From contig JAIYAP010000003.1 of the NCBI GenBank assembly GCA_027488935.1, positions 62,001 to 126,000 of the forward strand: DNA of 64,000 nucleotides. The letters are read 5' to 3'. The notes beneath the pieces are model-generated. The model searched no databases and was not told the DNA's origin. It saw nothing but the letters and a program-made list of their open reading frames with translations. This DNA is from Saprospiraceae bacterium. GTDB lineage: Bacteria > Bacteroidota > Bacteroidia > Chitinophagales > Saprospiraceae. Of this stretch, positions 8,740 through 18,341 are shown piece after piece. Both the position numbers and the translations under genes were made by a program. The stretch's first letter is position 1; every line of letters begins with the position of its first letter.

Positions 8740-8900
8740 ATAAAACATGGCAGGCAAAAGTGATTTTAATGATTTCAGGACCGTAAAATGCGAAAAATTG
8801 GTGCAATTTTATCCTGTAAAATGCAAGAAAAGAAAAACGGCCAAAACTTTACAGCATCAGCCATTGACACGAACTTGTTGTATGAAGCAATTTATTTTCA
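8740..8900. other. Short intergenic stretch between two leftward glycosidase genes
   Basis: 161 bp with no gene supported. It probably holds the promoter of the 6286-8739 gene, as the two glycosidases are too far apart to be a tight operon. No canonical TAnnTTTG box was found. Confidence 0.4.
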
Positions 8901-10226
8901 CTATTCTGTTTTCAGGTTTGGTTTTGAATCCTTTGAATCAGGCGCGCCCGTTTGGGCTATTTGCCGCGCAAAGTGTTTCAACAAATCAATGGTAGACTGA
9001 TCGGACAGGAACACCGAATACCACCCCTGGCGTTCGTGGGGCGGGTCGCCGCCAAAAGGCTGACCGGGTTGCCAAAATGCGCCGGGTTCCGCAGGCATTA
9101 CCTCGCCCGCCCAACTCCAGAAATTAGCACCTGCAGCGCCGCAATGGCCTTTTTTATCGTTAAAACACAGGTCCAGCATCTCCTGATAATATTGATTTCG
9201 GTATTGCACACTGGCCGCGGGATCCATGCTGCCATGGTCGCGCCCGATGCCAAATTCTTCCAGCACAAGGGGTTTTTCTGCCTTTTTTGCCATTTCAAGA
9301 TGTTTTGAAAGATAGGCTTTGGCTTTGATCCGGGCAGAATCGAAGGTCGTTTCGGCCTGTTTCGGATTATACCAGCTCCAGTTTTCTACCCAAAGGTGCA
9401 GGGTCAGGTAGTCGATGTGGGGATTGTGCGCCAGTTGTTCCCAGGCATCACCTGCGTAATCCGCCACTTTCCCTTCACTGCCGATGCTGACGAGGTGCTT
9501 TTTATCTTTTCGATGTATAAAGCGCGCGGTTTTATCTACCCAATCTATATAGGCTGCGGTTTGGCCGTATTCGCGGGGCTCGTTGGCCAATTGCCAGGCC
9601 ATGATCGTTGGGTCCTTTTTATACCGTCGGCCATTGACCTGGTTGCGGCGTTTCAACATCATTTGGACATACTTTTTATACAGCGCTTTGGCTTGGACAT
9701 TGGTATAAAATTGCGCGGCGTACCGTTGATATTCATCCCAGGTATGCCCCTGCTGGTCTGGAAAAGGTATTTCCGTTTGGGTGGCCCAGGATACATATTG
9801 CGACATACCACCCGACCAGGCGAAAAAATTATTCAAACACAGCACCGCCTTCATATCCCGTTTTGCCATTTCTGCCAGGGTAAAATCGAGGCCCAACAAC
9901 AGTTGTTCGTCGTACTTACCTGCGGCGGGCTGACTGGTAGGTGATAACCGATGCATCAGCGGCGCACCTTCTGTGGCTGCCATGAGCCGGATGTTTTGTA
10001 CGCCCATGGCTTGTAGACGATCCAGTTCGCGTACGAGGCGCGCGCGATCCGTTTCAGCGGCTGCGCCCAAATTCATGGCATACCATAAATTCGTACCCAG
10101 GAACCGATAGGTTCGATCACCCTTCATAAAATGCCCATCCGCTACCCGAACAAAAGGCTTTTGTTGTGCCCACAATAATGGTAGTGACCCTAGCACGAAT
10201 ACCAATCCAAAAAACAAACGCATCAT
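8901..10226 (-). CDS. Endo-beta-1,4-mannanase, GH5 (subfamily 7-like)
   Basis: 441 residues from ATG 10226 or the next codon (MMRLFFGLVFVLGSLPLLWAQ, signal peptide). The upstream ATG at 10301 would put 25 residues before the signal and is rejected. GH5 features: substrate-binding RFLGTNLWYAMNLG, acid/base Glu in MAWQLANEPRE (about residue 213), LTLHLWVENWSWY, and nucleophile Glu in LVLEEFGIGRDHG (about 323), all typical of GH5_7 mannanases. It hydrolyses internal beta-1,4-mannosidic bonds. It is transcribed away from the SusC operon, 273 bp apart, and probably shares its regulation. No T9SS domain, so periplasmic or outer-membrane location is likely. Confidence 0.88.
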   Translation of the reverse strand: MMRLFFGLVFVLGSLPLLWAQQKPFVRVADGHFMKGDRTYRFLGTNLWYAMNLGAAAETDRARLVRELDRLQAMGVQNIRLMAATEGAPLMHRLSPTSQPAAGKYDEQLLLGLDFTLAEMAKRDMKAVLCLNNFFAWSGGMSQYVSWATQTEIPFPDQQGHTWDEYQRYAAQFYTNVQAKALYKKYVQMMLKRRNQVNGRRYKKDPTIMAWQLANEPREYGQTAAYIDWVDKTARFIHRKDKKHLVSIGSEGKVADYAGDAWEQLAHNPHIDYLTLHLWVENWSWYNPKQAETTFDSARIKAKAYLSKHLEMAKKAEKPLVLEEFGIGRDHGSMDPAASVQYRNQYYQEMLDLCFNDKKGHCGAAGANFWSWAGEVMPAEPGAFWQPGQPFGGDPPHERQGWYSVFLSDQSTIDLLKHFARQIAQTGAPDSKDSKPNLKTE

Positions 10227-10499
10227 ATTGATAGCAGTGATTGAAAAGATGAGTAGTTTTTCTGGGAGAAATAAACACGCACAAAGAAATCCAAATTTCA
10301 TTTGTGGTACGGGCGGTAATCGTGTATGAAAGCGGGGGCATTTGTAACAAACCCCAAATTTTTTCCCGTTTTAAGGGGGCGTGTAAGATTTACCCCCGCT
10401 TTTTGTTCAGATTGTCGCTCACTAAAAGCAAGAAATCATCGAAACCTTGCTGAATGTTTTGCGAAAGCAGATTTCAATCACTAAAAAATTCATTTTCGT
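10227..10499. promoter_or_regulatory. Divergent regulatory region of the mannan locus
   Basis: 273 bp between the leftward mannanase and rightward susC. It holds two G-runs in opposite orientation, GCGGGGGCATTTG (10333-10345) and GGGGGCGTGTAAGATTTACCCCCGC (split; 10375-10399), the second able to form a hairpin. Such a divergent intergenic region is where a hybrid two-component regulator would bind. No perfect TAnnTTTG box is visible. Confidence 0.4.
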
Positions 10500-13400
10500 A
10501 TGAAATTGCAAAATTTTACATCAAAACTAAAAATGTTGTGGGTCGCATGTGCGCTCCTTATCGCAGCATTTGAAGTACAAGCCCAATCGGTTTCCGGAAC
10601 GGTTGCAGGCGATGACGGCGCTCCTTTAATTGGCGTAACCATCCGGAATAACAACACACCTTCCAACGGCGCTATAACGGATGCTGCGGGTGTTTTTAAC
10701 ATTCGCGCCAGTAAAGGCGATGTGATTCGGTTCTCATATACAGGTTATGCCTCGAAAGAGGTAACCGTGGGGGCTGAAACCACGATTGCCGTAATACTCA
10801 GCGCCGAAACGCTTTTGCTGGAAGACGTTGTGGTGGTTGGTTACGGCCAAACCAAAAGAAGCGATTTGACCGGCGCGGTGGCCTCCATTAAAGCGGCAGA
10901 CCTTACGCAGGTTGCCACGCCCGACATTGTGCAAGCCCTTCAAGGCCGTGCGGCGGGCGTAGATGTCACCTCCCAAACGGGGGCTCCGGGCGGCGGTGTA
11001 CGCATACGCATACGCGGGGTTGGCACCATCAACAACAGCGATCCGTTGTATGTGGTGGATGGTTTCCAAACAGGCGATGTGAGTTACCTGAATCCGAATG
11101 ACATCCAATCCATCGAAGTGTTGAAAGATGCTTCTGCCACGGCGATTTACGGCTCCCGGGGTGCAAACGGCGTTGTATTGATTACCACGAAACGCGGTAA
11201 AACGGGTAAAACGGAATTTGAGTTTTCTACCTATGCCGGAACGCAGCAGGTATGGAAAAAAATGAACATGCTGAACGCGACCGAATGGTCTCAACAACGC
11301 CTGCAGGCGTATCAACTCGACGGGATTGCCCTGGATCAGGAAGGCGATGAATACACGCGTTTGAAATTTGTGGCCGACGGAAATTACAAAGGAACCGACT
11401 GGCAGGATATTATTTTCCAAACCGGAAACATCCAGAACTACACCCTTTCCATGCACGGCGGTAGCGAAAAAAACCGCTTTTTGTTATCCGGCACTTATTT
11501 CAAACAGGATGGCGTCATTCGGAATACTTATTTGAATAAGGTGTTCCTGACGTTTAGCAACGACCTCAAACTCACCGACTGGCTGAGCGCGGGTTTGTCG
11601 GCCAATTATATGAACGCCGACCGGGTACCGTTTGATGTAAACTATTACAGCGGCATCATGACCCAAATGATGGCCATTGACCCCATCACCCAGGCGTACG
11701 ATCCACGGCTCGAAAACTGGTCGCGCGCCGATTTATCGGACGCAAGCAATGTGGGCCGTTTGGTAGAAGAGCAACGGGGCTACCGGCTGGTCGACAACAA
11801 AATTGTAGGAAATGCTTACGTTGAGGCGGCTTTGTTCAAAGGGTTGAAATTCCGTTCGCAATTTGGTGTTGATTTTACCTTGCCGCACAACAAATATTAC
11901 TACCCAGAATATTATGTTGCGCCAGAAGAACAGCGCAACTTGAGCGCCTTGAGTGAGTCCCGCGGACAATCCCGTTCCTGGGTATGGTCCAATTACCTGA
12001 CTTGGGACCGCAGTTTTGGCAACCACAACCTGACAGTATTGGCGGGTTTGGAAAATCAGGAATCCAGTTATTCCGGCATTTCTGCCACTGCGTATGATGT
12101 GCCAGCAAATGCTGATTTGCAATATTTGTCGTCGTCCAATTCGCTGGATTACCAACTGAGCAGTTATCAGGGCGCAGAAGCACTTTCCTCCTATTTTGGT
12201 CGCTTGAATTACAATTTTTCCAACAAATATTTATTGACTGCAACGATTCGTCGCGATGGTTCATCCCGCTTTACCGAAGCAAATCGCTGGGGTACCTTCC
12301 CTTCTTTTTCCATGGGCTGGAACCTGGCGCGGGAATCCTTTATGGAAAACGTGAAATTCATCGAAGATTTGAAAATACGCGGTGGCTGGGGCCAGGTGGG
12401 CAACCAGAACAGCGCGGGCAACTTCGGCTACCTCACTACCGTAGTACCACAGCAGTTGTATGTATTTAACAATGTAGCAGTACCTGGAGCGATTCCGACG
12501 ACCCTTTCCAATACCGATTTGAAATGGGAAACCACCGAAATGACCAACGTGGGTATTGATGCATCACTGTGGGCTGGCCGCATTGGTTTGACTGCCGACT
12601 ATTTCATCAAAAAGACCAAAGGCATGATTGTGGATGTGCCGATCCCACGGTATGTAGGCGCTTTTTCTCCACGTGCCAATGCAGGAGATGTAGAAAACAA
12701 AGGACTTGAACTTGGGATCAATTACCGCAACAACGACCAGGCTTTTAAGTATGAATTCGGCCTCGTATTTACCAAAATCACGAATGAGGTGATCAACTTA
12801 GGCGGCAATGAAGGTATCCCTGGCGGCAGTGTGAATGTAGCGGGCAACGCCACGTTTACCCAAGAAGGTCGCGAAATCGCATATTTCCTGGGCTACCAAA
12901 CCGACGGCGTATTCAACAGCCAGGCTGATGTAGACGCTTATGTAAACAGCACCGGTAAAAAAATCCAGCCAGACGCACGTCCAGGCGATGTAAAATACCT
13001 CGACCTCGACGGCAATGGTATCCTGGATGCCGATGACCGCACCTATTTAGGCAGCGGTACCCCCAACTTCACATACGGATTTACGGCCTCTGCTTCTTAC
13101 AAAGGACTGGACTTGCGGGTGTTTATGCAAGGCGTATCGGGCAATGAAATTTTCAACGGTTTTTCTCCGTATTTCACCCCAAGCCTGCGCGTAGAAAACC
13201 GCTGGACGCCAGAAAATGCAAGCAGTGAAATTCCACGCGCGACCACCCGTTTTGGCAATAATATTCCGATCAGTGATTTGTTTGTGGAAGACGGCAGTTT
13301 CCTGCGTTTGAAAAACCTGCAAATTGGGTATACCATTTCGCCACGCCTTTTGACCAAAGTACGGGTACAGAACCTCCGCTTCTATGTTGCAGGAGACAAC

Positions 13401-13538
13401 CTGCTCACCTTCACCAAATACAATGGCTTTGACCCTGAAATCGGGGAATTTTACCGCAATCCGCTCGGGTTCGGCGTAGATGCAGCAGCCTATCCGGTTG
13501 CACGTTCGCTGCGTGTCGGATTAGACATGAAATTTTAA
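10500..13538 (+). CDS. SusC-like TonB-dependent outer-membrane transporter
   Basis: 1012 residues with signal peptide (LLIAAFEVQAQ). Order: carboxypeptidase-like regulatory domain (VSGTVAGDDGAPLIGVTIRN, about 30-110), TonB-box/plug region starting VVVGYGQTKRSDLTGAV, plug motif LYVVDGFQTGD with LKDASATAIYGSRGANGVV, and a 22-strand barrel ending in aromatic RSLRVGLDMKF. SusC proteins take up oligosaccharides with TonB energy, capped by a SusD lipoprotein. The susD gene starts 42 bp downstream. Neighbouring mannanases say the ligand is a beta-manno-oligosaccharide. Confidence 0.97.
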   Translation: MKLQNFTSKLKMLWVACALLIAAFEVQAQSVSGTVAGDDGAPLIGVTIRNNNTPSNGAITDAAGVFNIRASKGDVIRFSYTGYASKEVTVGAETTIAVILSAETLLLEDVVVVGYGQTKRSDLTGAVASIKAADLTQVATPDIVQALQGRAAGVDVTSQTGAPGGGVRIRIRGVGTINNSDPLYVVDGFQTGDVSYLNPNDIQSIEVLKDASATAIYGSRGANGVVLITTKRGKTGKTEFEFSTYAGTQQVWKKMNMLNATEWSQQRLQAYQLDGIALDQEGDEYTRLKFVADGNYKGTDWQDIIFQTGNIQNYTLSMHGGSEKNRFLLSGTYFKQDGVIRNTYLNKVFLTFSNDLKLTDWLSAGLSANYMNADRVPFDVNYYSGIMTQMMAIDPITQAYDPRLENWSRADLSDASNVGRLVEEQRGYRLVDNKIVGNAYVEAALFKGLKFRSQFGVDFTLPHNKYYYPEYYVAPEEQRNLSALSESRGQSRSWVWSNYLTWDRSFGNHNLTVLAGLENQESSYSGISATAYDVPANADLQYLSSSNSLDYQLSSYQGAEALSSYFGRLNYNFSNKYLLTATIRRDGSSRFTEANRWGTFPSFSMGWNLARESFMENVKFIEDLKIRGGWGQVGNQNSAGNFGYLTTVVPQQLYVFNNVAVPGAIPTTLSNTDLKWETTEMTNVGIDASLWAGRIGLTADYFIKKTKGMIVDVPIPRYVGAFSPRANAGDVENKGLELGINYRNNDQAFKYEFGLVFTKITNEVINLGGNEGIPGGSVNVAGNATFTQEGREIAYFLGYQTDGVFNSQADVDAYVNSTGKKIQPDARPGDVKYLDLDGNGILDADDRTYLGSGTPNFTYGFTASASYKGLDLRVFMQGVSGNEIFNGFSPYFTPSLRVENRWTPENASSEIPRATTRFGNNIPISDLFVEDGSFLRLKNLQIGYTISPRLLTKVRVQNLRFYVAGDNLLTFTKYNGFDPEIGEFYRNPLGFGVDAAAYPVARSLRVGLDMKF

Positions 13539-13579
13539 AAAACGGAACCACAATCTTTTGCAACAATTAACTTCCAATT

Positions 13580-15187
13580 ATGAAAAAGCAATTTCTCAAA
13601 ATAGCAGCATTTGCAATGCTTGTGTTGTTGGCCAATTCCTGTTCCAAAGACTTTTTGGATCGCTCGCCACAGGGTTCACAAACCGATCAGAATTTCTTCA
13701 ACCAACCTGGCAATGCCATCCAGGCCGTTAATTCTATTTACGATGCGATTTCCTGGGATGAAGGCCCAAGTCCGTCGGGTTATGTGCCGCACAACTACGA
13801 ATTCATGTTTGGCGATATCCTTTCGGATGATGCGGCAAAAGGGTCGGAACCAACCGACTTCCCGGCATTGACCGAAATGGAAGAATGGCGCTCCGTGGCA
13901 AACAGCGCACCGACGCTGGGCGCTTGGACCAATCTGTTTATCGCTATTTTCAGGGCAAATACGGTGATTGCCAATATCCCTAAGGCGACCATCGACGAAG
14001 ATTTGAAAACCCGTTTGCTGGGAGAAGCGCACTTTTTACGGGCTTATGCCTATTTCTATGGTGCGCGTATTTTTGGTGGAATGCCCCTTTTTCGGGAGCC
14101 TGTATTGCCCGCCGAATTTGGTAAAATAAATCGTGCCACCCTGGCGGATACCTACAAGTTTATTGTGGAAGACTTTACAACTGCACAAGGCTTATTGCCT
14201 GAAAAAAGCGCTTATGATGTGGCCGACTTGGGGCGCGCAACCAAAGGTGCTGCTTCCGCTTACCTGGCACGGGTGCATTCGATGGAAATTGGGTTAGGAC
14301 TGAATGCCCGGGAGTGGAACACGGTGTATGATTTGACTGGCCGGATCATCACTTCCGGTGAGTACAGTTTACAAGCAAATTATGCAGAAATCTTTGAAGA
14401 TGAAGGTGAAAACGGCCCGGAATCCATTTTTGAAATACAGTTCCTGAACAGCCCTGATGCCTGGGGATCGATTAAAACCGGTTCTACCGTGACGATTTTC
14501 CAGAACAACCGCAGTTGGTGGGGCTGGGGCTTTAACAATCCTACCCAGGCACTTGTAGATGCCTTCGAAACTGGAGACCCACGCCTTCCCTGTACCGTGT
14601 ACAAAAATGACGATGTAGTATATGGTGTAAAACAAGTCATTGAGTATCCCGACCAAAACCAAACGGGCTACCTCAATCGCAAAGCGGCACAGCCAATTCC
14701 ACAAGGCGAGCAAAAATCAGGTGGTCAAAACCTGCGCAAAATCCGCTATGCCGATGTACTGCTGTTGCGCGCAGAAGCCGCTTACAGAACGGGTAAAGAA
14801 AGCGAAGCACGCGATTTAGTGAATCAAATTCGCACCCGCGCACGCAATAGCACCAAACCTAAAGGCACCGTAGAAGGCGATGCCACCATCTATGAAGCGT
14901 ACGCGCCAGGCGCCAATGACAATGTGTTGCCTGCAATTGGCAGCAACGTGAGCGGTCAGGCGCTATTGGACGCTATCCTGCATGAACGTCGGGTGGAGCT
15001 CGGCATGGAAAGCTTGCGCTATTGGGACCAGGTACGGTTGGGCACTTTTGTGAGCAGCCTCGATGCCGGATTCCAGGCCAATTGCCTGGCGCGCTCTGTG
15101 AAAGAGGGCAGCAACCCAATGCCTGTACTCCCAATTCCAATTGATGAAGTTCAATCATGGGGCATTCAACAAAACCCTGGATACTAA
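13580..15187 (+). CDS. SusD-like nutrient-binding outer-membrane lipoprotein
   Basis: 535 residues. The lipobox is LLANSCSKDFLD (Cys about 21). The SusD/RagB fold is seen in the TPR-like helices GEAHFLRAYAYFYGARIFGG, the conserved KIRYADVLLLRAEAAYRTG, and the C-terminal ERRVELGMESLRYWDQVRLG and IPIDEVQSWGIQQNPGY. It is the lid that captures glycan for the SusC pore encoded directly upstream. Confidence 0.97.
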   Translation: MKKQFLKIAAFAMLVLLANSCSKDFLDRSPQGSQTDQNFFNQPGNAIQAVNSIYDAISWDEGPSPSGYVPHNYEFMFGDILSDDAAKGSEPTDFPALTEMEEWRSVANSAPTLGAWTNLFIAIFRANTVIANIPKATIDEDLKTRLLGEAHFLRAYAYFYGARIFGGMPLFREPVLPAEFGKINRATLADTYKFIVEDFTTAQGLLPEKSAYDVADLGRATKGAASAYLARVHSMEIGLGLNAREWNTVYDLTGRIITSGEYSLQANYAEIFEDEGENGPESIFEIQFLNSPDAWGSIKTGSTVTIFQNNRSWWGWGFNNPTQALVDAFETGDPRLPCTVYKNDDVVYGVKQVIEYPDQNQTGYLNRKAAQPIPQGEQKSGGQNLRKIRYADVLLLRAEAAYRTGKESEARDLVNQIRTRARNSTKPKGTVEGDATIYEAYAPGANDNVLPAIGSNVSGQALLDAILHERRVELGMESLRYWDQVRLGTFVSSLDAGFQANCLARSVKEGSNPMPVLPIPIDEVQSWGIQQNPGY

Positions 15188-15215
15188 ACAACCACCAATT
15201 CAAAAAGATAACACA

Positions 15216-16913
15216 ATGAAATTCAATAAAATAACCATTGCATTGCTTGCTGTGATCACCATAGCGGCTTGTAAAAAGGAATCCTTCGACGATTATTCAG
15301 CCGGTTATGATATCCCATTCCCGGTTCCAACCATTACGAAAATATCCCCGGAAATCGCCGAAATCGGCACCGAAATCACCATCGAAGGTACCAACCTCGG
15401 TAAAACCAACCGGGTGATTATGGGTAAAAACCTGCGCCAGGCTGAAATCATTTCAAAATCGGAAACGGCGGTAAAAGTGAGGGTTCCGCGCACCGTAGAT
15501 GCTGGTCCAGTTATGCTTGAAACGGCATTTAAAAAATTCACCACCAGCACCCAAACGTTTAAACCGATTTATCCCAAAGCGGTGGTAACGGGCTGGCCTT
15601 CCCAAATTGAACGTACCCAACCGTTCAAAATCAAAGGGGAAAACCTGGATTTGATCACAACCGTTTACATTCAAGGTCAAAAAGTGAATGTTGCCGGTGC
15701 AGGCGCACTGACCCAATTGAGCGTGCCCACCCAAGGACTAACTTTGCCGGATGCGGTAGTTGTCAAACTGGTGGGCCTGGGGGATGTTGAAAATGAAACT
15801 TCTGCCTCTATTCCCGTAGTGGAGTACAACCCGGATGCCGGTTATGACCCCGTTGCCCCCAAAGTGATCTGGGATTTTGAAGACGGTGTGAGTCCATTTG
15901 AGGCGGTGGATATTACCTCCACGAACGGTATCAATGCAGTTGCTGTTCCAAAAGGGCGCGGCGTAAACTATCTTTCGATCCATGTAGACGATGTACCCGA
16001 TCAATGGAACACCCTGATTGGCCGCATGAAAAGCGGCGAGATTGACTTAACAGGTTTCCACGATCCACACCTTACGTTTATGGTGAATACCAACGGCAAA
16101 CAAGGGTATGCGCAACTCGTGGTTAGTCAAGGCGGCGTACGCGGCGGCGGCCATTTTACCGGCGCTACTTCGAGCAATTCCAATGATAATTACACTTTTG
16201 CGACCACTGGTTGGGAATGGCGTTCGATTAAACTGACAGAATTCCCGTTTGAAAACTGGTTTGGCGATGGCGCGCTCGATTTCTCTAAAGATGGCAAACT
16301 CGATTTCTTCTCTTTTGAATTCAAACAAGGCAATGGCGCCGATCCGTTTGAAGTCCACCTCGATCAGATCATGATTACCGATGGCCCGCTCAAACCGGTT
16401 GCCGTAGCGTTCGACTTTGAAAATGGCGCGGTAGACTTCCAAGCCAATACCGGTGCAACAACCGCCATTAACGCTGGCGCGGTTACGGCTATTTCAGGAA
16501 ATAATTTCCTTACCGTACGAAAAGATGCAGTAGCCAGCTGGGATTGGACGGGCGCGATCCAAAAAGATGGACCTTTTAATTTAGGCGATTTAAAAACACC
16601 GTATCTCAATGCCTGGGTAAATACAGGTACCAAACGCGGCTATTTCCAGGTGGAAATGTTGCAGTCGGATACCAAATGGGGCATTGGACAAACTTCGCCG
16701 GACTACTTGTTCTCCACCAATGGTCAATGGCAATTGGTGAGCCTGAATCTTACCAAAATTGGTATCGACAAATGGGGCGGCGATGGAACCGAATTTGATA
16801 TTAAAGGTACGCTGGACTATATCAAAATCGGCTTCTCCACCGGCAACACGGCCATGGAAGACTTTGAAATCAACATCGACGACATTATCTTGTCGGACGG
16901 CCCGATGTATTAA
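15216..16913 (+). CDS. Surface glycan-binding lipoprotein with IPT/TIG domains
   Basis: 565 residues from ATG 15216 (MKFNKITIALLAVITIAACK), chosen because it gives a perfect lipobox (IAACKK). After the lipid anchor come two IPT/TIG immunoglobulin-like domains (ITKISPEIAEIGTEITIEG; then VTGWPSQIERTQPFKIKG), then two related carbohydrate-binding beta-sandwich repeats. The repeats begin VIWDFEDGVSPFEA and AVAFDFENGAVDFQA and end HLDQIMITDGPL and NIDDIILSDGPMY. This is the usual third gene of a Sus operon and holds polysaccharide at the surface. Confidence 0.88.
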   Translation: MKFNKITIALLAVITIAACKKESFDDYSAGYDIPFPVPTITKISPEIAEIGTEITIEGTNLGKTNRVIMGKNLRQAEIISKSETAVKVRVPRTVDAGPVMLETAFKKFTTSTQTFKPIYPKAVVTGWPSQIERTQPFKIKGENLDLITTVYIQGQKVNVAGAGALTQLSVPTQGLTLPDAVVVKLVGLGDVENETSASIPVVEYNPDAGYDPVAPKVIWDFEDGVSPFEAVDITSTNGINAVAVPKGRGVNYLSIHVDDVPDQWNTLIGRMKSGEIDLTGFHDPHLTFMVNTNGKQGYAQLVVSQGGVRGGGHFTGATSSNSNDNYTFATTGWEWRSIKLTEFPFENWFGDGALDFSKDGKLDFFSFEFKQGNGADPFEVHLDQIMITDGPLKPVAVAFDFENGAVDFQANTGATTAINAGAVTAISGNNFLTVRKDAVASWDWTGAIQKDGPFNLGDLKTPYLNAWVNTGTKRGYFQVEMLQSDTKWGIGQTSPDYLFSTNGQWQLVSLNLTKIGIDKWGGDGTEFDIKGTLDYIKIGFSTGNTAMEDFEINIDDIILSDGPMY

Positions 16914-16934
16914 AGTACCGTCGTTTTTCGCATT

Positions 16935-16992
16935 CGAGGAGGCTGTTTCATAAAAAAGCACCCCAAAAAACCGCTTTGAAACAGCTTCCTCG
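16935..16992. terminator. Hairpin between the Sus genes and GH26
   Basis: Arms CGAGGAGGCTGTTTCA and TGAAACAGCTTCCTCG pair with one mismatch around a 26-base loop. There is no T-run, so it may be an RNA-stability element or attenuator separating the surface genes from the catabolic genes. Confidence 0.55.
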
Positions 16993-17052
16993 AACTGCGT
17001 TTACCCGATCTACACCTAAACATTCCAATTCTATTTTTTATAAAAAACAATC

Positions 17053-18273
17053 GTGATGAGGCACAATGCTTTGCTCCGACCTATATCCGCATGGTTATTA
17101 CTATGCTTTCTTTTTCCTGGCGCAGCATGGGCGCAATCGGCGGTGGTTCCAATTGACAAGCGCGCGACCAAACGCACCCAGGCGGTTTTCCTCAACCTTC
17201 AGCAAAGTATTCAACGGGGCAAATTGTTGTTTGGCCATCAGGATGATCTTGCATACGGGGTGGGTTGGAAGGAAAAACCCGGCGCTTCCGATGTAAAAGC
17301 CGTTTGCGGAGATTTTCCGGCAGTGTACGGCTGGGAATTGGGCAATTTGGAACACGACATGCCCTACAACCTGGATTCCGTCAATTTTGACCGTATGAAA
17401 GGCTGGATCAAAGATGGTTATCGGCGCGGCGGCGTGGTTACGATTAGCTGGCATATGGATAACTACGCCACAGGAGGCTCTGCCTGGGATACCACCGCTG
17501 CAGTGCCTAAAATTATGCCCGGCGGGCCCATGCACGAACGTTACAAAGCCGATTTAGATCGTTTTGCCGTATTTGTCAACGATTTGCGCGCTGGTGGCTT
17601 GTTCAATCAACGCCAAATCCCCATTATTTTCCGCCCTTTTCATGAAATAAGCGGCCACTGGTTCTGGTGGGGCAAAGGCCATGCGGATCCCGAAGACTTT
17701 AAAATTTTATGGCGTTTTACGGTATCCTATTTGCGCGATGTAAAGGGTTTGCACAACATTTTATACGCCTACAATACCTCCGAGAACTTCAAAACCGCGG
17801 ACGAATTTTTACAATTTTACCCGGGCGATGAATGGGTCGATATCCTGAGTTTTGACGATTACGGCAACCTGTTGAGTCCCGAGGGCGAATTGGCATTTCA
17901 AAAATGCTTAAAAACGGTCGTAGAAATCGCAGAAGCCCGCAACAAAATCCCGGCTTTGGCCGAAACCGGTTTGGAGGGCATCAAACGGCCCGATTGGTAC
18001 ACCGCAGTTTTATTAAAAAACATTCAAGCCGATCCTGTCGGAAAACGGATTGCTTATGTAGTTGTTTGGCGCAATGCCAATCGAAAACACCATTATGTAC
18101 CCTACCCTGGCCATCCGGGCGCTGCCGATTTTCAGGCATTTTATCAGGATGACAGCACCTTGTTCGAGCAGGATTTGCGTCGATTTTATAAAAAACCTAA
18201 ACCCATCAAACCTGTAGTTGCCCCACTGGGCGCAAAGATGTCGATGCCGCAAAATAGTGGCACAGATAAATAA
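17053..18273 (+). CDS. Beta-mannanase GH26
   Basis: 406 residues with signal peptide (WLLLCFLFPGAAWAQ). GH26 marks: KLLFGHQDDLAYGVGW, VTISWHMDNYATGG, acid/base Glu in IIFRPFHEISGHWFWWG (about residue 198) and nucleophile Glu in PALAETGLEG (about 303). It cleaves beta-1,4-mannan; the Bacteroides fragilis relative in the same gene set releases mannobiose. It heads a catabolic set followed by symporter, GH130 and epimerase, the same content as the B. fragilis mannan pathway. No lipobox or T9SS domain, so it is probably periplasmic. Confidence 0.95.
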   Translation: MMRHNALLRPISAWLLLCFLFPGAAWAQSAVVPIDKRATKRTQAVFLNLQQSIQRGKLLFGHQDDLAYGVGWKEKPGASDVKAVCGDFPAVYGWELGNLEHDMPYNLDSVNFDRMKGWIKDGYRRGGVVTISWHMDNYATGGSAWDTTAAVPKIMPGGPMHERYKADLDRFAVFVNDLRAGGLFNQRQIPIIFRPFHEISGHWFWWGKGHADPEDFKILWRFTVSYLRDVKGLHNILYAYNTSENFKTADEFLQFYPGDEWVDILSFDDYGNLLSPEGELAFQKCLKTVVEIAEARNKIPALAETGLEGIKRPDWYTAVLLKNIQADPVGKRIAYVVVWRNANRKHHYVPYPGHPGAADFQAFYQDDSTLFEQDLRRFYKKPKPIKPVVAPLGAKMSMPQNSGTDK

Positions 18274-18341
18274 CAAACACACGCGCCTTGTTGCATTGGG
18301 AAGTACAAAACCATACAACAAGGCTTCTAAAATACAGCGCT